Positions 14,647 through 22,647 of a stretch of DNA of 33,583 nt are shown here, in pieces. The translations under genes and the position numbers were made by a program. This stretch comes from Pseudomonadota bacterium (GTDB taxonomy: Bacteria > Pseudomonadota > Alphaproteobacteria > Ferrovibrionales > Ferrovibrionaceae), in contig JAJYTL010000002.1 in assembly GCA_021793055.1 (NCBI GenBank), positions 1 to 33,583 on the forward strand, written 5' to 3'. Each line of letters opens with the position of its first letter. Within the stretch, counting starts at the first letter, position 1. The notes under the pieces were generated by a model that saw nothing but the letters and a program-made list of their open reading frames with translations, was not told where the DNA came from and made no database searches.

Positions 14647-16304
14647 GGCGTCGATTCCTGCAGCAAGCTCGCCGCCGCCGCGCGCGCTTCCGCCGTGACC
14701 GTGGCGCCGGCCAGCATGCGAGCGATCTCTTCCTCGCGGCCCTGCGGATCGAGCATGGCCACCGCAAGCGCCCCGCCCTTGCCCTTGGCGACCCGCCAAT
14801 GATGGGTGCCGCGGGCGGCGACCTGAGGCGAATGCGTGACCACCAGAACCTGCAGATCGCCGGCGAGCCGGCCGAGCCGGACCCCGACGGCGGCCGCGGT
14901 GGCGCCGCCGATGCCGCGATCAACCTCGTCGAACACCAGCGTCGGCGCCGAGCTGCGGCGCGCCAGAACGACTTTCAGCGCCAGCATGAGGCGCGACAAC
15001 TCGCCTCCGGAGGCGATCTTGCCGAGCGCGCCGGGCGCCGCGCCGGGCTGGGTCGCGACCTTGAAGGTGATGCGATCGACGCCCTCCGGCCCGCCTTGGT
15101 CGGGAGCGTCGAACGTCACTTCGGTGACGAAACGGACCTTGCCGAGCTTGAGCGGCGCCAACTCGCGCTCGACCTCCCGGTCGAGCCGCGCCGCCGCTGC
15201 CTGGCGCAGCGCGCTCAGCTTCGCCGCGGCGGCCGCATAGGCCGCCGTCACCGCTTCGGCCGCCCGGCGCAATTTCGGGATTTCCGCGCTGCCAGCATCG
15301 AGCGCATCGAGCCGACGGGCGAAGTCTTCCGCCAGCGCCGCCAAGTCGTCAACCGCCACGCGGTGCTTGCGCGCCAGCGCGCGCAACGCGAAAAGCCGTT
15401 CCTCGATGCGGTCCAGCGCCTCCGGCTCGATCGCGATGGCATCGCGCTCCGCGCCGAGCAGGTTCATCACCTCGGCGGTCTCGGCGCTCGCCCGCTCCAG
15501 CGCGTCGAGAAGCGGCCGAAGTCGCTCGCCGGCGCGCTCCGCGAGCCGCGAGATCAGCCGGTGCGCCGAACCGAGCCGGCTTTCGATGCTGTCGCCGGCG
15601 CTCAGAACCTCGTCCGCCTGGCGCAGGCCCTCGGCGAGCTTGCCGCTTTGCTGCGCCAGCATCCGCCGCTCGGCGAGCCGCGCCTCCTCGCCGGGCTCAG
15701 GTCCCAGCCGACGCAACTCGTCCAGCGCGTGGCGGAGGAAATCCGCTTCCGCCTCGGTCGCTCGCAGCGCCGTCTCGCGCTCCGCCAGGATTTGGCGGGC
15801 CTCGCGACGGCGTTCGGCGGCGGCCCGCACCTTCTGGCGGTCATCCTCGGCGCCGGCGAAGGCATCAAGCAATTCGCGGTGGCGGCGGGCGTCGAGCAAC
15901 CCCTGTTCGTCGTGCTGGCCGTGACGCTCGACCAGAAGCTCGCCGAGGCGGCGCAACAACCCGGCGCTCGCCGGCTGATCGTTGACGAAGGCGCGGCTCT
16001 TGCCGTCGGCCGCGACCGTCCGGCGCAGCACGAGCTCATCCTCGGCGGCAAGGCCCTGCTCGTCGAGCAGCGCGCGGATCGGATGGTCGGATCCGAGCGC
16101 GAAGGCGGCGGCGACCATGGCCTGGGTGGCATCGGCGCGGACAATATCCGCAGCCGGCCGGTCGCCCAGCGCGAGGCCCAGGGCATCGAGAAGGATCGAC
16201 TTGCCGGCCCCGGTTTCGCCGGTCAGAACGCAAAGCCCGGGGCGGAACTCCAGATCCAACCGATCGATGAAGATGAAGTCGCGGAGCGAGAGCCGGGCCA
16301 GCAT
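14643..16304 (-). CDS. recN: DNA repair protein RecN
   Basis: An SMC-like ATPase that acts early in RecA-dependent repair of double-strand breaks. The 553 residues start MLARLSLRDFIFIDRLDLEF, then Walker A GETGAGKS (29-36). Two coiled-coil arms rich in Arg, Ala, Glu and Leu (about 155-350) lead to the C-terminal ATPase half with the signature GGELSRLMLALK and Walker B LVFDEVDRGIGG, followed by VVTHSPQVAA. Length and order match the family. The start lies 10 bases after the bamD stop, and the stop overlaps the ligA start by 4 bases, so bamD-recN-ligA appear co-transcribed. No LexA-type operator was recognised, and transcription probably depends on upstream genes. Confidence 0.97.
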   Translation of the reverse strand: MLARLSLRDFIFIDRLDLEFRPGLCVLTGETGAGKSILLDALGLALGDRPAADIVRADATQAMVAAAFALGSDHPIRALLDEQGLAAEDELVLRRTVAADGKSRAFVNDQPASAGLLRRLGELLVERHGQHDEQGLLDARRHRELLDAFAGAEDDRQKVRAAAERRREARQILAERETALRATEAEADFLRHALDELRRLGPEPGEEARLAERRMLAQQSGKLAEGLRQADEVLSAGDSIESRLGSAHRLISRLAERAGERLRPLLDALERASAETAEVMNLLGAERDAIAIEPEALDRIEERLFALRALARKHRVAVDDLAALAEDFARRLDALDAGSAEIPKLRRAAEAVTAAYAAAAAKLSALRQAAAARLDREVERELAPLKLGKVRFVTEVTFDAPDQGGPEGVDRITFKVATQPGAAPGALGKIASGGELSRLMLALKVVLARRSSAPTLVFDEVDRGIGGATAAAVGVRLGRLAGDLQVLVVTHSPQVAARGTHHWRVAKGKGGALAVAMLDPQGREEEIARMLAGATVTAEARAAAASLLQESTP

Positions 16305-16314
16305 GGCCGCGCCG

Positions 16315-17112
16315 TCACAAGATGGTATGCCAAGCTTTGCTCAGCCACGACCCCTGATGCGCCACGGGGGTGAGATGCGCGCCGGTCAGCAGTTGATAGG
16401 CGCGCGCATACCAAGGACTGCCGGGGAAATTGTGGCCGAGCACCGCCGCCGCCGTCTCCGCCTCGTCGGTGATGCCGAGCGCGAGATAGCACTCGGTCAG
16501 GCGTTCCAACGCCTCCGGAACCTGGGTCGTCGTCTGGTATTTCTCCACCACGGTGCGGAAGCGGCCGATGGCGGCAATGTACTCGCCGCGCCTTTCGTAG
16601 AAGCGGCCGATCGCCATGTCCTTGCCGGCCAGATGGTCGCGCGCCAAGCCGATCTTAAGGCGGGCATCGCGGGCATAAGGCGACTTCGGAAAGCGCCGGA
16701 CCACCTCCTCCAGCGCCTTCAGCGCCAGTTCCGTGATCCTCTGGTCACGGCCAACATCGATAATTTGATCGTAATAGCAATTGGCGACCAGATAATAGGC
16801 GTAAGCCACGTCCTTGTCGCCGGGATGAAGCTGGATATAGCGCTGCGCGGCGACAATCGCCTCATCGTAGTGATGGCCGCGATAGCTGGCGAAGGCCGAC
16901 ATGATCTGCGCCTTATTCGCCCAGGGCGAATAGGGATGCTGCAGATCGACCTGATCGAATTCCTTGGCGGCACGGTCATATTCGCCATTCGCCATCTCGT
17001 TCATGGCGCGGTCATAGAGAACGCCGACCGGATGCTCATGTGCGACGGGCTGGGTAGTGGAACTGCAGGCCGTGAGCAGGGCGAGGAGAAAAATCAGGGA
17101 AAGCTTGCGCAT
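16315..17112 (-). CDS. bamD: Outer-membrane assembly lipoprotein BamD
   Basis: An essential lipoprotein of the BAM complex, which folds beta-barrels into the outer membrane. The N-terminus is a lipoprotein signal (MRKLSLIFLLALLTAC) with lipobox LTAC and lipidated C16; the residues after it are Ser-Ser-Thr, with no Asp, consistent with outer-membrane sorting. The rest of the 265 residues is helical, with five TPR-like pairs starting VGVLYDRAMNEMANGEYDRA, including YYLVANCYYDQI and FPKSPYARDARLKI, the typical ComL/YfiO pattern. It follows lpxC after 188 bases that hold a hairpin and a possible promoter, and precedes recN by 10 bases, the common order in alphaproteobacteria. Confidence 0.96.
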   Translation of the reverse strand: MRKLSLIFLLALLTACSSTTQPVAHEHPVGVLYDRAMNEMANGEYDRAAKEFDQVDLQHPYSPWANKAQIMSAFASYRGHHYDEAIVAAQRYIQLHPGDKDVAYAYYLVANCYYDQIIDVGRDQRITELALKALEEVVRRFPKSPYARDARLKIGLARDHLAGKDMAIGRFYERRGEYIAAIGRFRTVVEKYQTTTQVPEALERLTECYLALGITDEAETAAAVLGHNFPGSPWYARAYQLLTGAHLTPVAHQGSWLSKAWHTIL

Positions 17113-17193
17113 CGGCCCTATGTGTCATGACCGTTAAGGCAAAATCAAGCTGCGGAACCGGACCCGCCAGGGGCCGGCGACCGCTGCGGCGCC

Positions 17194-17223
17194 ATTCTAG
17201 CCCATAATCAGCGAAAAAATGAA
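17194..17223 (-). promoter_or_regulatory. Possible bamD promoter
   Basis: On the minus strand a good -10 box TAGAAT (17194-17199) is preceded after 18 bases by a poor -35 TTCATT (17218-17223). It falls in the lpxC-bamD gap, about 80 bases before the bamD start. Confidence 0.35.
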
Positions 17224-17239
17224 GAGAGGTGCGGCTCCC

Positions 17240-17263
17240 GCCGCCCTCCTCGGCACGGGCGGC
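17240..17263 (-). terminator. Hairpin after lpxC
   Basis: gccgccc (17240-17246) pairs with gggcggc (17257-17263) around a 10-base loop, about 38 bases beyond the lpxC stop. A run of T on the minus strand occurs only some 17 bases further on, so it is a weak candidate for an intrinsic terminator. Between it and lpxC lies a perfect 12-base palindrome gttcgatcgaac (17282-17293), of unknown role. Confidence 0.35.
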
Positions 17264-17300
17264 CCGGGCGATCTAGGACAAGTTCGATCGAACGCCCAGG

Positions 17301-18281
17301 CTAGAGCGCAGCGACGCGGCGCGGCCAGGCCTCGGCCTCAGCTTCCGGCAGAACCTCGACCCGCCAAGCCGAGGGTTCCGCGAAAAGCGCCTGCAAGAGC
17401 CTGGCATGCATCGCATGGCCCGACTGGGTGCCGTGAAAACGTCCGAGAATCGGCGCCCCGGCGAGATAAAGATCGCCCAAGGCATCGAGCGCCTTGTGGC
17501 GAACGAATTCGTCCGCGAAGCGAAGCCCCTCTTCGTTCAGCACGCCGTCGTCCCCGACCACCACCGCATTGGCGAGCGAACCGCCCTTGGCGAGCCCGGA
17601 AGACCATAGCTTTTCAAGATCGCGAGTGAACCCGAAGGTGCGCGCCGGCCCAAGCTCCGCCTTGAAGATGTCGTAGTCGAGATCGAAGGCGATCGCCTGC
17701 TCGCCGACCGGCGAATTGGGGAAATCGATTTCAAAACCGATCCGGAACGTCTCCGCCGGCGCCAGTTCGGCGAAACGCCGGGCATCACCGATACGGATCG
17801 GGCGCAACACCCGGATGTAACGCCGCGGCGCCGCCTGCTCAAGGATGCCGGCGCGCTCGATAAGCTGCACGAAGGGCGCCGCCGATCCATCCATCGCCGG
17901 CACTTCCGGCCCATCGAGATCGACGCGGACATTGTCGATGCCAAGCCCCGCGAAAGCGGCGACAAGATGCTCTATGGTTTTGATGCTGACGCCGGCGGCA
18001 TTGGCGATCTCGGTGCAGAGCTCGGAGGTGCGTACCTGATCGACATGCGCGGGGATCATCGCGCCCGGCCCCTCAAGATCGAGCCGGCGGAAAACCACGC
18101 CCCGATCGACCGGCGCCGGGTGAAGTTCGAGCGCGACCTTGGCTCCCGTGTGCAGACCGATGCCGCTGCAGCCGACGGCGCTGCGCAAGGTTTTCTGCGG
18201 CACGAGATCGGCCTCAACCGCGGGATGGATCCCGTTTGAGACCGACGAGACTTGTGACACCGACGAGACTTGTCGCCGCAC
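17301..18281 (-). CDS. lpxC: UDP-3-O-acyl-GlcNAc deacetylase LpxC
   Basis: The zinc hydrolase of the committed step of lipid A synthesis, in the cytoplasm. With a GTG start at 18281 it has 326 residues. Zinc and catalytic residues fit the family: H105 (KTIEHLVAAF, preceded by E104), H262 and D266 (RHKALDALGD), and H289 (TQSGHAMH). Their spacing equals that of E. coli H79, H238, D242 and H265. The GTG at 18281 is preceded by AAGGGGG. A second GTG at 18203 (VPQKTLRSAV, 300 residues, nearer the usual length) is preceded by TTGAGG and is an equally possible start. The first 26 residues contain an in-frame duplicated segment and are not part of the fold. The neighbours ftsZ and bamD are the usual ones. 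Confidence 0.95.
   Translation of the reverse strand: MRRQVSSVSQVSSVSNGIHPAVEADLVPQKTLRSAVGCSGIGLHTGAKVALELHPAPVDRGVVFRRLDLEGPGAMIPAHVDQVRTSELCTEIANAAGVSIKTIEHLVAAFAGLGIDNVRVDLDGPEVPAMDGSAAPFVQLIERAGILEQAAPRRYIRVLRPIRIGDARRFAELAPAETFRIGFEIDFPNSPVGEQAIAFDLDYDIFKAELGPARTFGFTRDLEKLWSSGLAKGGSLANAVVVGDDGVLNEEGLRFADEFVRHKALDALGDLYLAGAPILGRFHGTQSGHAMHARLLQALFAEPSAWRVEVLPEAEAEAWPRRVAAL
18241..18273 (-). repeat. Direct repeat at the lpxC N-terminus
   Basis: The 15-base sequence accgacgagacttgt occurs at 18241-18255 and again at 18259-18273, a period of 18 bases. Being a multiple of three, the duplication keeps frame and encodes two VSSVS-like hexapeptides if translation starts at the upstream GTG. 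If the downstream GTG is used, it lies in the leader. Confidence 0.85.
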
Positions 18282-18429
18282 GGGCTACCCCCTTCATTCG
18301 ACGCCTGGCGCGAGATCTTCGACCGCCCGGAGGAAATTCTCGCGGAACTCCGATTCTGCTCTTTACTTCAAGCCTTTGCACGGAATCCGCAGAGCCGATA
18401 ATCCCGCAACCCGCGGCAGCGCACAAATC

Positions 18430-18449
18430 ACGCTTTGTTACGCTTTGTT
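18430..18449. repeat. 10-bp tandem repeat upstream of lpxC
   Basis: Two perfect adjoining copies of acgctttgtt (18430-18439 and 18440-18449) about 150 bases before the lpxC start. On the lpxC strand they read aacaaagcgt twice. They could be paired binding sites on the same helix face or a replication-slippage product. Confidence 0.7.
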
Positions 18450-18550
18450 ACCAGAAAGCCGATCCTAAGGTTTTGATCTAGAGTAGTTTTCGGCTCCAAC
18501 CCCCGGTCGGCCGTGGAAACCGCCGCCGGATGCGAAAGCGGATCGCCGAA

Positions 18551-18581
18551 GGCGGCCGGAGGGCACATCCGCCCGGCCGCC
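18551..18581 (-). terminator. Hairpin downstream of ftsZ (distal)
   Basis: ggcggccgg (18551-18559) and ccggccgcc (18573-18581) form a perfect 9-base stem with a 13-base loop, about 125 bases beyond the ftsZ stop. There is no T-run, so a Rho-dependent or mRNA-stabilising role is more likely than classical termination. Confidence 0.35.
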
Positions 18582-18606
18582 GTCGACGATCTCGTCATGG
18601 CCGTCC

Positions 18607-18643
18607 CATCGGGTCCGCGGCTGGCGCCGCCCCGGACCCGATG
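18607..18643 (-). terminator. Strong hairpin downstream of ftsZ (proximal)
   Basis: catcgggtccg (18607-18617) pairs perfectly with cggacccgatg (18633-18643), an 11-base stem, and the enclosed cggc/gccg can pair further. It begins about 65 bases past the ftsZ stop. No T-run follows on the ftsZ strand. It is the best candidate for the 3' end of the division-gene transcript or for a structure that protects that end. Confidence 0.45.
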
Positions 18644-18707
18644 TCGTTCGGCTCGAAACCGAAGCTCCCGGTCGCTCCGGCCGAGCGGCCCCGCTTGGCA
18701 CGCCCCG

Positions 18708-20426
18708 TCAATTCGCCTGGCGGCGGAGGAAGGCCGGAATATCGAGGAGATCCTCTTCCCGCTGCGGCGTCGACGGCCGCTCCGAGGCTTCGAGACCGCT
18801 CAGGCTCGGCGCACTCGGAGCTTGGGTTTGCGCCGGGGCCGGCCGCGGCATGCGCGGCTCGGCACGCGGCGCCGCCGGTGCCTCGCTCACGCCCCGGGCC
18901 CGCGTGGTGCTGCGGGCGAAGCGCTCGAACAGGCCGGGACGCCGGTTCTCCCGCTCCTCGCTCGGGCCGTTAACGATCTCGGCCTCGCGGAAGGGATCGG
19001 GCGCCGCCATCTCGGTCTGTGCCTGAACACCAGGCCGGCGCGGCGGGATGAACGGCGCGTCCTGAGCTTCGGGCTGCCCTTGGGAAGCCTGGGCTTGCGG
19101 CTGAGCCTGGGGCTGAGCCTGCACCGCAGCAGCCGGCAATGCCGGTTGGAAGCGCGGTTGCGGCTCGGGCCGCAACGCGCCTTCCGCCCGCGCCAGACTA
19201 TCGGCCTTGGCAACGCTCTCCGCCCGACTAAGCGGACCCGCCGCTTGCGCCACCGGAGCATGAACCGCCGAGGGTGCCGACACCGGGCTCGGTGAGGTCG
19301 CGAGCGCCGCCATGCCGCCAACGCCGCCGCCGCGGCGCGGCTCGGCCTCGGCGCGGAACGCCGCCGGGGCGGGCGACGCCGTGCCCGTCTGGCGCGCGGC
19401 GTCGGGGCGCACGAAAGGCGTCACCACGCCGTTCGAGACCGGCGGCTGCACGCTGCCCGCCGCCGCCTCGATGCCGGTCGCCACCACGGACACCCGCATG
19501 CGGCCCGCGAGGCCCTCGTCGAACGTCGAGCCGACGATGATATTGGCTTCGGGATCGACCTCGGAGCGGATACGGTTCGCGGCCTCGTCGACCTCGAACA
19601 AGGTGAGATCGCCGCCGCCGGTGATGTTGATCAGAACCCCTTTCGCGCCCTTCATGCAAACGTCGTCGAGCAAGGGGTTGGCGATCGCCGCCTCGGCCGC
19701 CGCGGTGGCGCGATTCGAGCCCTCGGCCTCGCCGGTTCCCATCATCGCCTTGCCCATCTCGTTCATCACGGTACGGACGTCGGCGAAGTCGAGATTGATC
19801 AGCCCCGGCATGACCATCAGGTCGGTGATGCCGCGGACCCCGGCATGCAGCACGTTGTCGGCCATGCGGAAGGCGTCGGCGAAAGTGGTCTTTTCGGTCA
19901 CCACCCGGAATAGGTTCTGGTTCGGGATGATGATCAGCGTATCGACGTATTGCCCGAGATCCTCGATCCCGGCCTCGGCGATGCGCATGCGGTGGTTGCC
20001 CTCGAACTGGAACGGCTTGGTCACTACGCCGATGGTGAGCACGCCCATCTCGCGCGCGATGCGGGCGACCACCGGCGCGGCACCGGTGCCGGTGCCGCCG
20101 CCCATGCCGGCGGTGATGAAGGCCATATGGCAGCCTTGGAGATGGTCTGCGATCTGGTCCATCGCCTCCTCGGCGGCGGCGCGGCCGACATCGGGCCGAG
20201 CCCCGGCGCCGAGACCCTGGGTCACCGACACGCCAAGCTGCAGGCGCTGCTCGGCGAGCGAACTCGACAGCGCCTGCGCGTCGGTATTGCCGACCACGAA
20301 TTCGACGCCAGGGAGCTGCGAATTGATCATGTTGTTCACGGCATTGCCGCCGGCACCTCCGATGCCGAAGACAACGATGCGGGGTTTCAGTTCCCGCGCC
20401 ACGGGAACGGTCAAATTGATTGCCAT
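18708..20426 (-). CDS. ftsZ: Cell division protein FtsZ
   Basis: The tubulin-like GTPase that polymerises into the Z-ring at midcell. ATG 20426 follows a perfect GGAGGTGA; a longer frame to 20504 crosses the gap and is not conserved. The GTPase core (about 15-320) holds GIGGAGGNAVN, the phosphate loop GGGTGTG (109-115) and the T7 catalytic loop NLDFAD (from N211). Then comes an intrinsically disordered linker of roughly 235 residues rich in Ala, Pro, Gln and Arg, with QAQPQAQPQAQ near its middle. The conserved C-terminal peptide LLDIPAFLRRQAN ends the protein and is the docking site for FtsA and other partners. The total of 572 residues is long for FtsZ, but long linkers are common in alphaproteobacteria. 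It lies 81 bases after ftsA. Confidence 0.98.
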   Translation of the reverse strand: MAINLTVPVARELKPRIVVFGIGGAGGNAVNNMINSQLPGVEFVVGNTDAQALSSSLAEQRLQLGVSVTQGLGAGARPDVGRAAAEEAMDQIADHLQGCHMAFITAGMGGGTGTGAAPVVARIAREMGVLTIGVVTKPFQFEGNHRMRIAEAGIEDLGQYVDTLIIIPNQNLFRVVTEKTTFADAFRMADNVLHAGVRGITDLMVMPGLINLDFADVRTVMNEMGKAMMGTGEAEGSNRATAAAEAAIANPLLDDVCMKGAKGVLINITGGGDLTLFEVDEAANRIRSEVDPEANIIVGSTFDEGLAGRMRVSVVATGIEAAAGSVQPPVSNGVVTPFVRPDAARQTGTASPAPAAFRAEAEPRRGGGVGGMAALATSPSPVSAPSAVHAPVAQAAGPLSRAESVAKADSLARAEGALRPEPQPRFQPALPAAAVQAQPQAQPQAQASQGQPEAQDAPFIPPRRPGVQAQTEMAAPDPFREAEIVNGPSEERENRRPGLFERFARSTTRARGVSEAPAAPRAEPRMPRPAPAQTQAPSAPSLSGLEASERPSTPQREEDLLDIPAFLRRQAN

Positions 20427-20479
20427 CTCATTCACCTCCGGGAAGACAAGTTGTTGTCCCGCGCCTCCCTCTGTGGACG

Positions 20480-20498
20480 CCGTTTGCGGGGAAAACGG
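20480..20498 (-). promoter_or_regulatory. Hairpin in the ftsA-ftsZ spacer
   Basis: ccgttt (20480-20485) and aaacgg (20493-20498) form a 6-base stem with a 7-base loop, 10 bases beyond the ftsA stop. A smaller stem (gacaa/ttgtc, 20445-20458) lies just before the ftsZ ribosome-binding site. They may set the FtsA:FtsZ ratio by RNA processing; this is inference from position. Confidence 0.3.
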
Positions 20499-20507
20499 AG
20501 CCACGCA

Positions 20508-21719
20508 TTAGAACGCCAGCCGCAGCCATTGGCCGAGACGGGCAAACCCGGCCGTGCTGCTTTTCGGCAGCCGGGCGGGCGCTTCCGTCTGGACATTGTC
20601 AGCGTACGCAAGAACGCCGGCGCAGGCCGCGAAAGCGGGCCCGCCGGTCGCCTCGGCCAAGCCGGCCATGCGAAGCGGCCGGCCAAGTCGTACCTGTTTA
20701 TCCAGGATTCGAGCCGCAAGCTCGCGAACGCCCTGCAACTGGCTGCCGCCGCCGACCAGCACAACGCGTCGGCCGGCCAGCTTGTCGAAGCCCGAAGCCT
20801 TCAGGCGCTCGCGCACCATCTCGAATATCTCCTCGGCCCGCGGCTTGACGATCCCGAACAGGATCGAGCGCGAGACGTGATTGGGGTTCAGGTGTTCGCT
20901 TTCGCCCACCTGGGGAACGTCGATGATCTCGTTTTCGTCGCCCTTGCCGGACAGCACGCTGCCATAGAGCGTCTTCATGCGCTCGGCATGAGCGAGCGGC
21001 GTCGAGAGACCGCGCGCGATGTCGGTGGTGATGTGGCCGCCGCCGATCGGAATCGAATCGGTATGCACCAGGCTGCCGTCGTAGAAAATGGCAAAGGTCG
21101 TGGTGCCGCCGCCGAGATCGACAATGGTGACGCCGAGGTCGGTCTCGTCCTCGACCAGCGTCGAGAGGCCGCTCGCATAGGGCGCGGCGACGAGGCCGGC
21201 GATCTTGAGATGGCAACGCTCGACACAGGTGATGAGATTGCGCACCGGGCCGGGCTGCGCCGTGACCACATGCAACGCGACGCCGAGCCGGTCGCCGAAC
21301 ATGCCGCGCGGATCGCGAATGCCGGCGGTGCCGTCGATCGTGTAGCCGACCGGGATGGCATGAATCACCTGGCGTTCGCCGAAGTCGCTGGCGCGGCCCT
21401 GATCAAGCGCGCGCCGAAGATCGTTATCGTCCACCGGATGGCCGGCCAGAGCCACCTCGACGCGGACCGTGTGCGATACCGGCTGGCCCGCGGTCAGGGT
21501 GAGAAAGACGTCCCGCACCGTATCGCCGGCCATGCGCTCGGCGGCGTCGACCGCGGCCCGCACCGAGGCCTCCGCCGCCTCCATGTCGACCACGGTGCCG
21601 GCCTTGAGCCCCTTCGCGACCTGATGGCCGATGCCGACCACGCGCAACTCGCCACCCTCGCGGCGGGCCAGAAAGCAGCAGACCTTGGTGGTCCCGACAT
21701 CGAGCCCCGCGATCAGCAT
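20508..21719 (-). CDS. ftsA: Cell division protein FtsA
   Basis: An actin-like ATPase that anchors FtsZ to the inner membrane and recruits later division proteins. The 403 residues have the actin-fold phosphate loops LDVGTTKVCC (near the start) and VDLGGGTTTFAIF, the adenosine motif VLVGGGSQL, and the SHS2/1C subdomain between. The last residues, GFARLGQWLRLAF, form the amphipathic membrane-targeting helix. The start at ATG 21719 is preceded by GGGGGAGGAAGG. It places the first beta-strand almost at the N-terminus, slightly shorter than many relatives. It lies 40 bases after ftsQ. Confidence 0.97.
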   Translation of the reverse strand: MLIAGLDVGTTKVCCFLARREGGELRVVGIGHQVAKGLKAGTVVDMEAAEASVRAAVDAAERMAGDTVRDVFLTLTAGQPVSHTVRVEVALAGHPVDDNDLRRALDQGRASDFGERQVIHAIPVGYTIDGTAGIRDPRGMFGDRLGVALHVVTAQPGPVRNLITCVERCHLKIAGLVAAPYASGLSTLVEDETDLGVTIVDLGGGTTTFAIFYDGSLVHTDSIPIGGGHITTDIARGLSTPLAHAERMKTLYGSVLSGKGDENEIIDVPQVGESEHLNPNHVSRSILFGIVKPRAEEIFEMVRERLKASGFDKLAGRRVVLVGGGSQLQGVRELAARILDKQVRLGRPLRMAGLAEATGGPAFAACAGVLAYADNVQTEAPARLPKSSTAGFARLGQWLRLAF

Positions 21720-21759
21720 GCGCCTTCCTCCCCCGACACGACGTTCTTCTTCATTCCTC

Positions 21760-22647
21760 TCACCCCTTGCCGTTGCCGTCGTTGCCGTCCAAACCGTCGA
21801 AATCGACCTTGGCGCCGGGCTGCAGTTCGAGCGTGATCCGGTCGGCGAGCCGCATATCGACGACGGTCACCGCCTTTTCCAACAGCCCCTGCCGCCGTTC
21901 GAGATCGGCGAGGCGTACCCAAGCCGCATCGGCATGACGATCCGGCAGCTCCACGGTCACGCCGTTCGCGAACAGGATGTTCCAGCGCCGATCGCCGACC
22001 CAGGTGGCCGCGGCAACCCGGCGAAACAGCGCCGGCTCGCCCATCAGCACCGAAAACAACGGTCCGGCCTTGGCGGCGGCACCGGCGCCGATGACGAGAC
22101 GGAGATCGCGGTAATCGGCCGGCTTGGCCTCGGGCAGCACGGTGCCGTCATCGTCGATAACCTCGACCCGACCATTGACCTGCCAGCGCGCGAAGGGCTG
22201 GCGCTCGACTAGGCGCACGAGGACCTCGTTCGGCAGCCGCCGGGCGACCGTCGCCGTCTTGACCCAACCGATGCGCTCGATGCGCGCGGCCGCCGCGGCG
22301 GTGTTGAAAAACAGGATCGGCGCGCCGCGCCGCACGCCGAGCGCCGCGAGAAGCGTGCGCTCGGGTGTCTCGTGACGGCCTTCGACGACGATCTCGCGGA
22401 CATTGAAGCCGATGTCGGCGGTGCCCCGGACAAGGGCGACACGCGCGGCGCGGTATTCGGCCAGGAACCAGCCCGAGGCAAAGCCCCAGCCGAGCGCACC
22501 GGCAACGATCAGTCCAAGGGCGGCGAAGACTAGCGGCTTGTAGCGCCAGAGCGAGCGGCGGCGCGGCCGCGTGCGCGGACGCCGCGCGCCGCCTTGCGGC
22601 TTGGCCCGGGGGAGAAGCGGCGCGCCGCTTCGGGTTACCGATCGCAT
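21760..22647 (-). CDS. ftsQ: Cell division protein FtsQ
   Basis: A bitopic inner-membrane protein that links early and late divisome proteins through FtsB/FtsL. The 295 residues begin with a very basic cytoplasmic tail (about 1-36, Arg/Pro-rich), then one membrane span (about 38-58, PLVFAALGLIVAGALGWGF), a POTRA domain (FNVREIVVEGRHETPERTLL...) and the beta domain (about 155-280, with WNILFANGVTVELP). The tail ends in Asp/Gly/Asn-rich DGLDGNDGNGKG. The start lies inside the 3' end of ddlB, an overlap of 13 bases. Confidence 0.95.
   Translation of the reverse strand: MRSVTRSGAPLLPRAKPQGGARRPRTRPRRRSLWRYKPLVFAALGLIVAGALGWGFASGWFLAEYRAARVALVRGTADIGFNVREIVVEGRHETPERTLLAALGVRRGAPILFFNTAAAAARIERIGWVKTATVARRLPNEVLVRLVERQPFARWQVNGRVEVIDDDGTVLPEAKPADYRDLRLVIGAGAAAKAGPLFSVLMGEPALFRRVAAATWVGDRRWNILFANGVTVELPDRHADAAWVRLADLERRQGLLEKAVTVVDMRLADRITLELQPGAKVDFDGLDGNDGNGKG

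Larger units (their letters stand above)
18282..18707. other. ftsZ-lpxC intergenic region (426 bases)
   Basis: This is the largest gene-free gap inside the minus-strand block. Its half near lpxC (18350-18490) is relatively A/T-rich and carries a GANTC site (18352-18356) and a tandem repeat; a promoter for lpxC is expected here, but no pair of boxes is convincing. The half near ftsZ is GC-rich and has two strong hairpins, listed separately. No reading frame here resembles a known protein. Confidence 0.6.

Noticed and set aside
14647..14799. 51-codon extension of ligA
   Set aside because: It lies within recN, is Gly/Arg-rich, and the conserved LigA start is at the ATGA overlap.
18513..19295. 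Plus-strand frame over the ftsZ-lpxC gap and the ftsZ tail
   Set aside because: Arg/Pro/Ser-rich shadow frame, mostly antisense to the FtsZ linker codons, no motifs.
19950..21836. 628-codon plus-strand frame across ftsZ and ftsA
   Set aside because: It is antisense to two essential, intact genes and shows no motifs.
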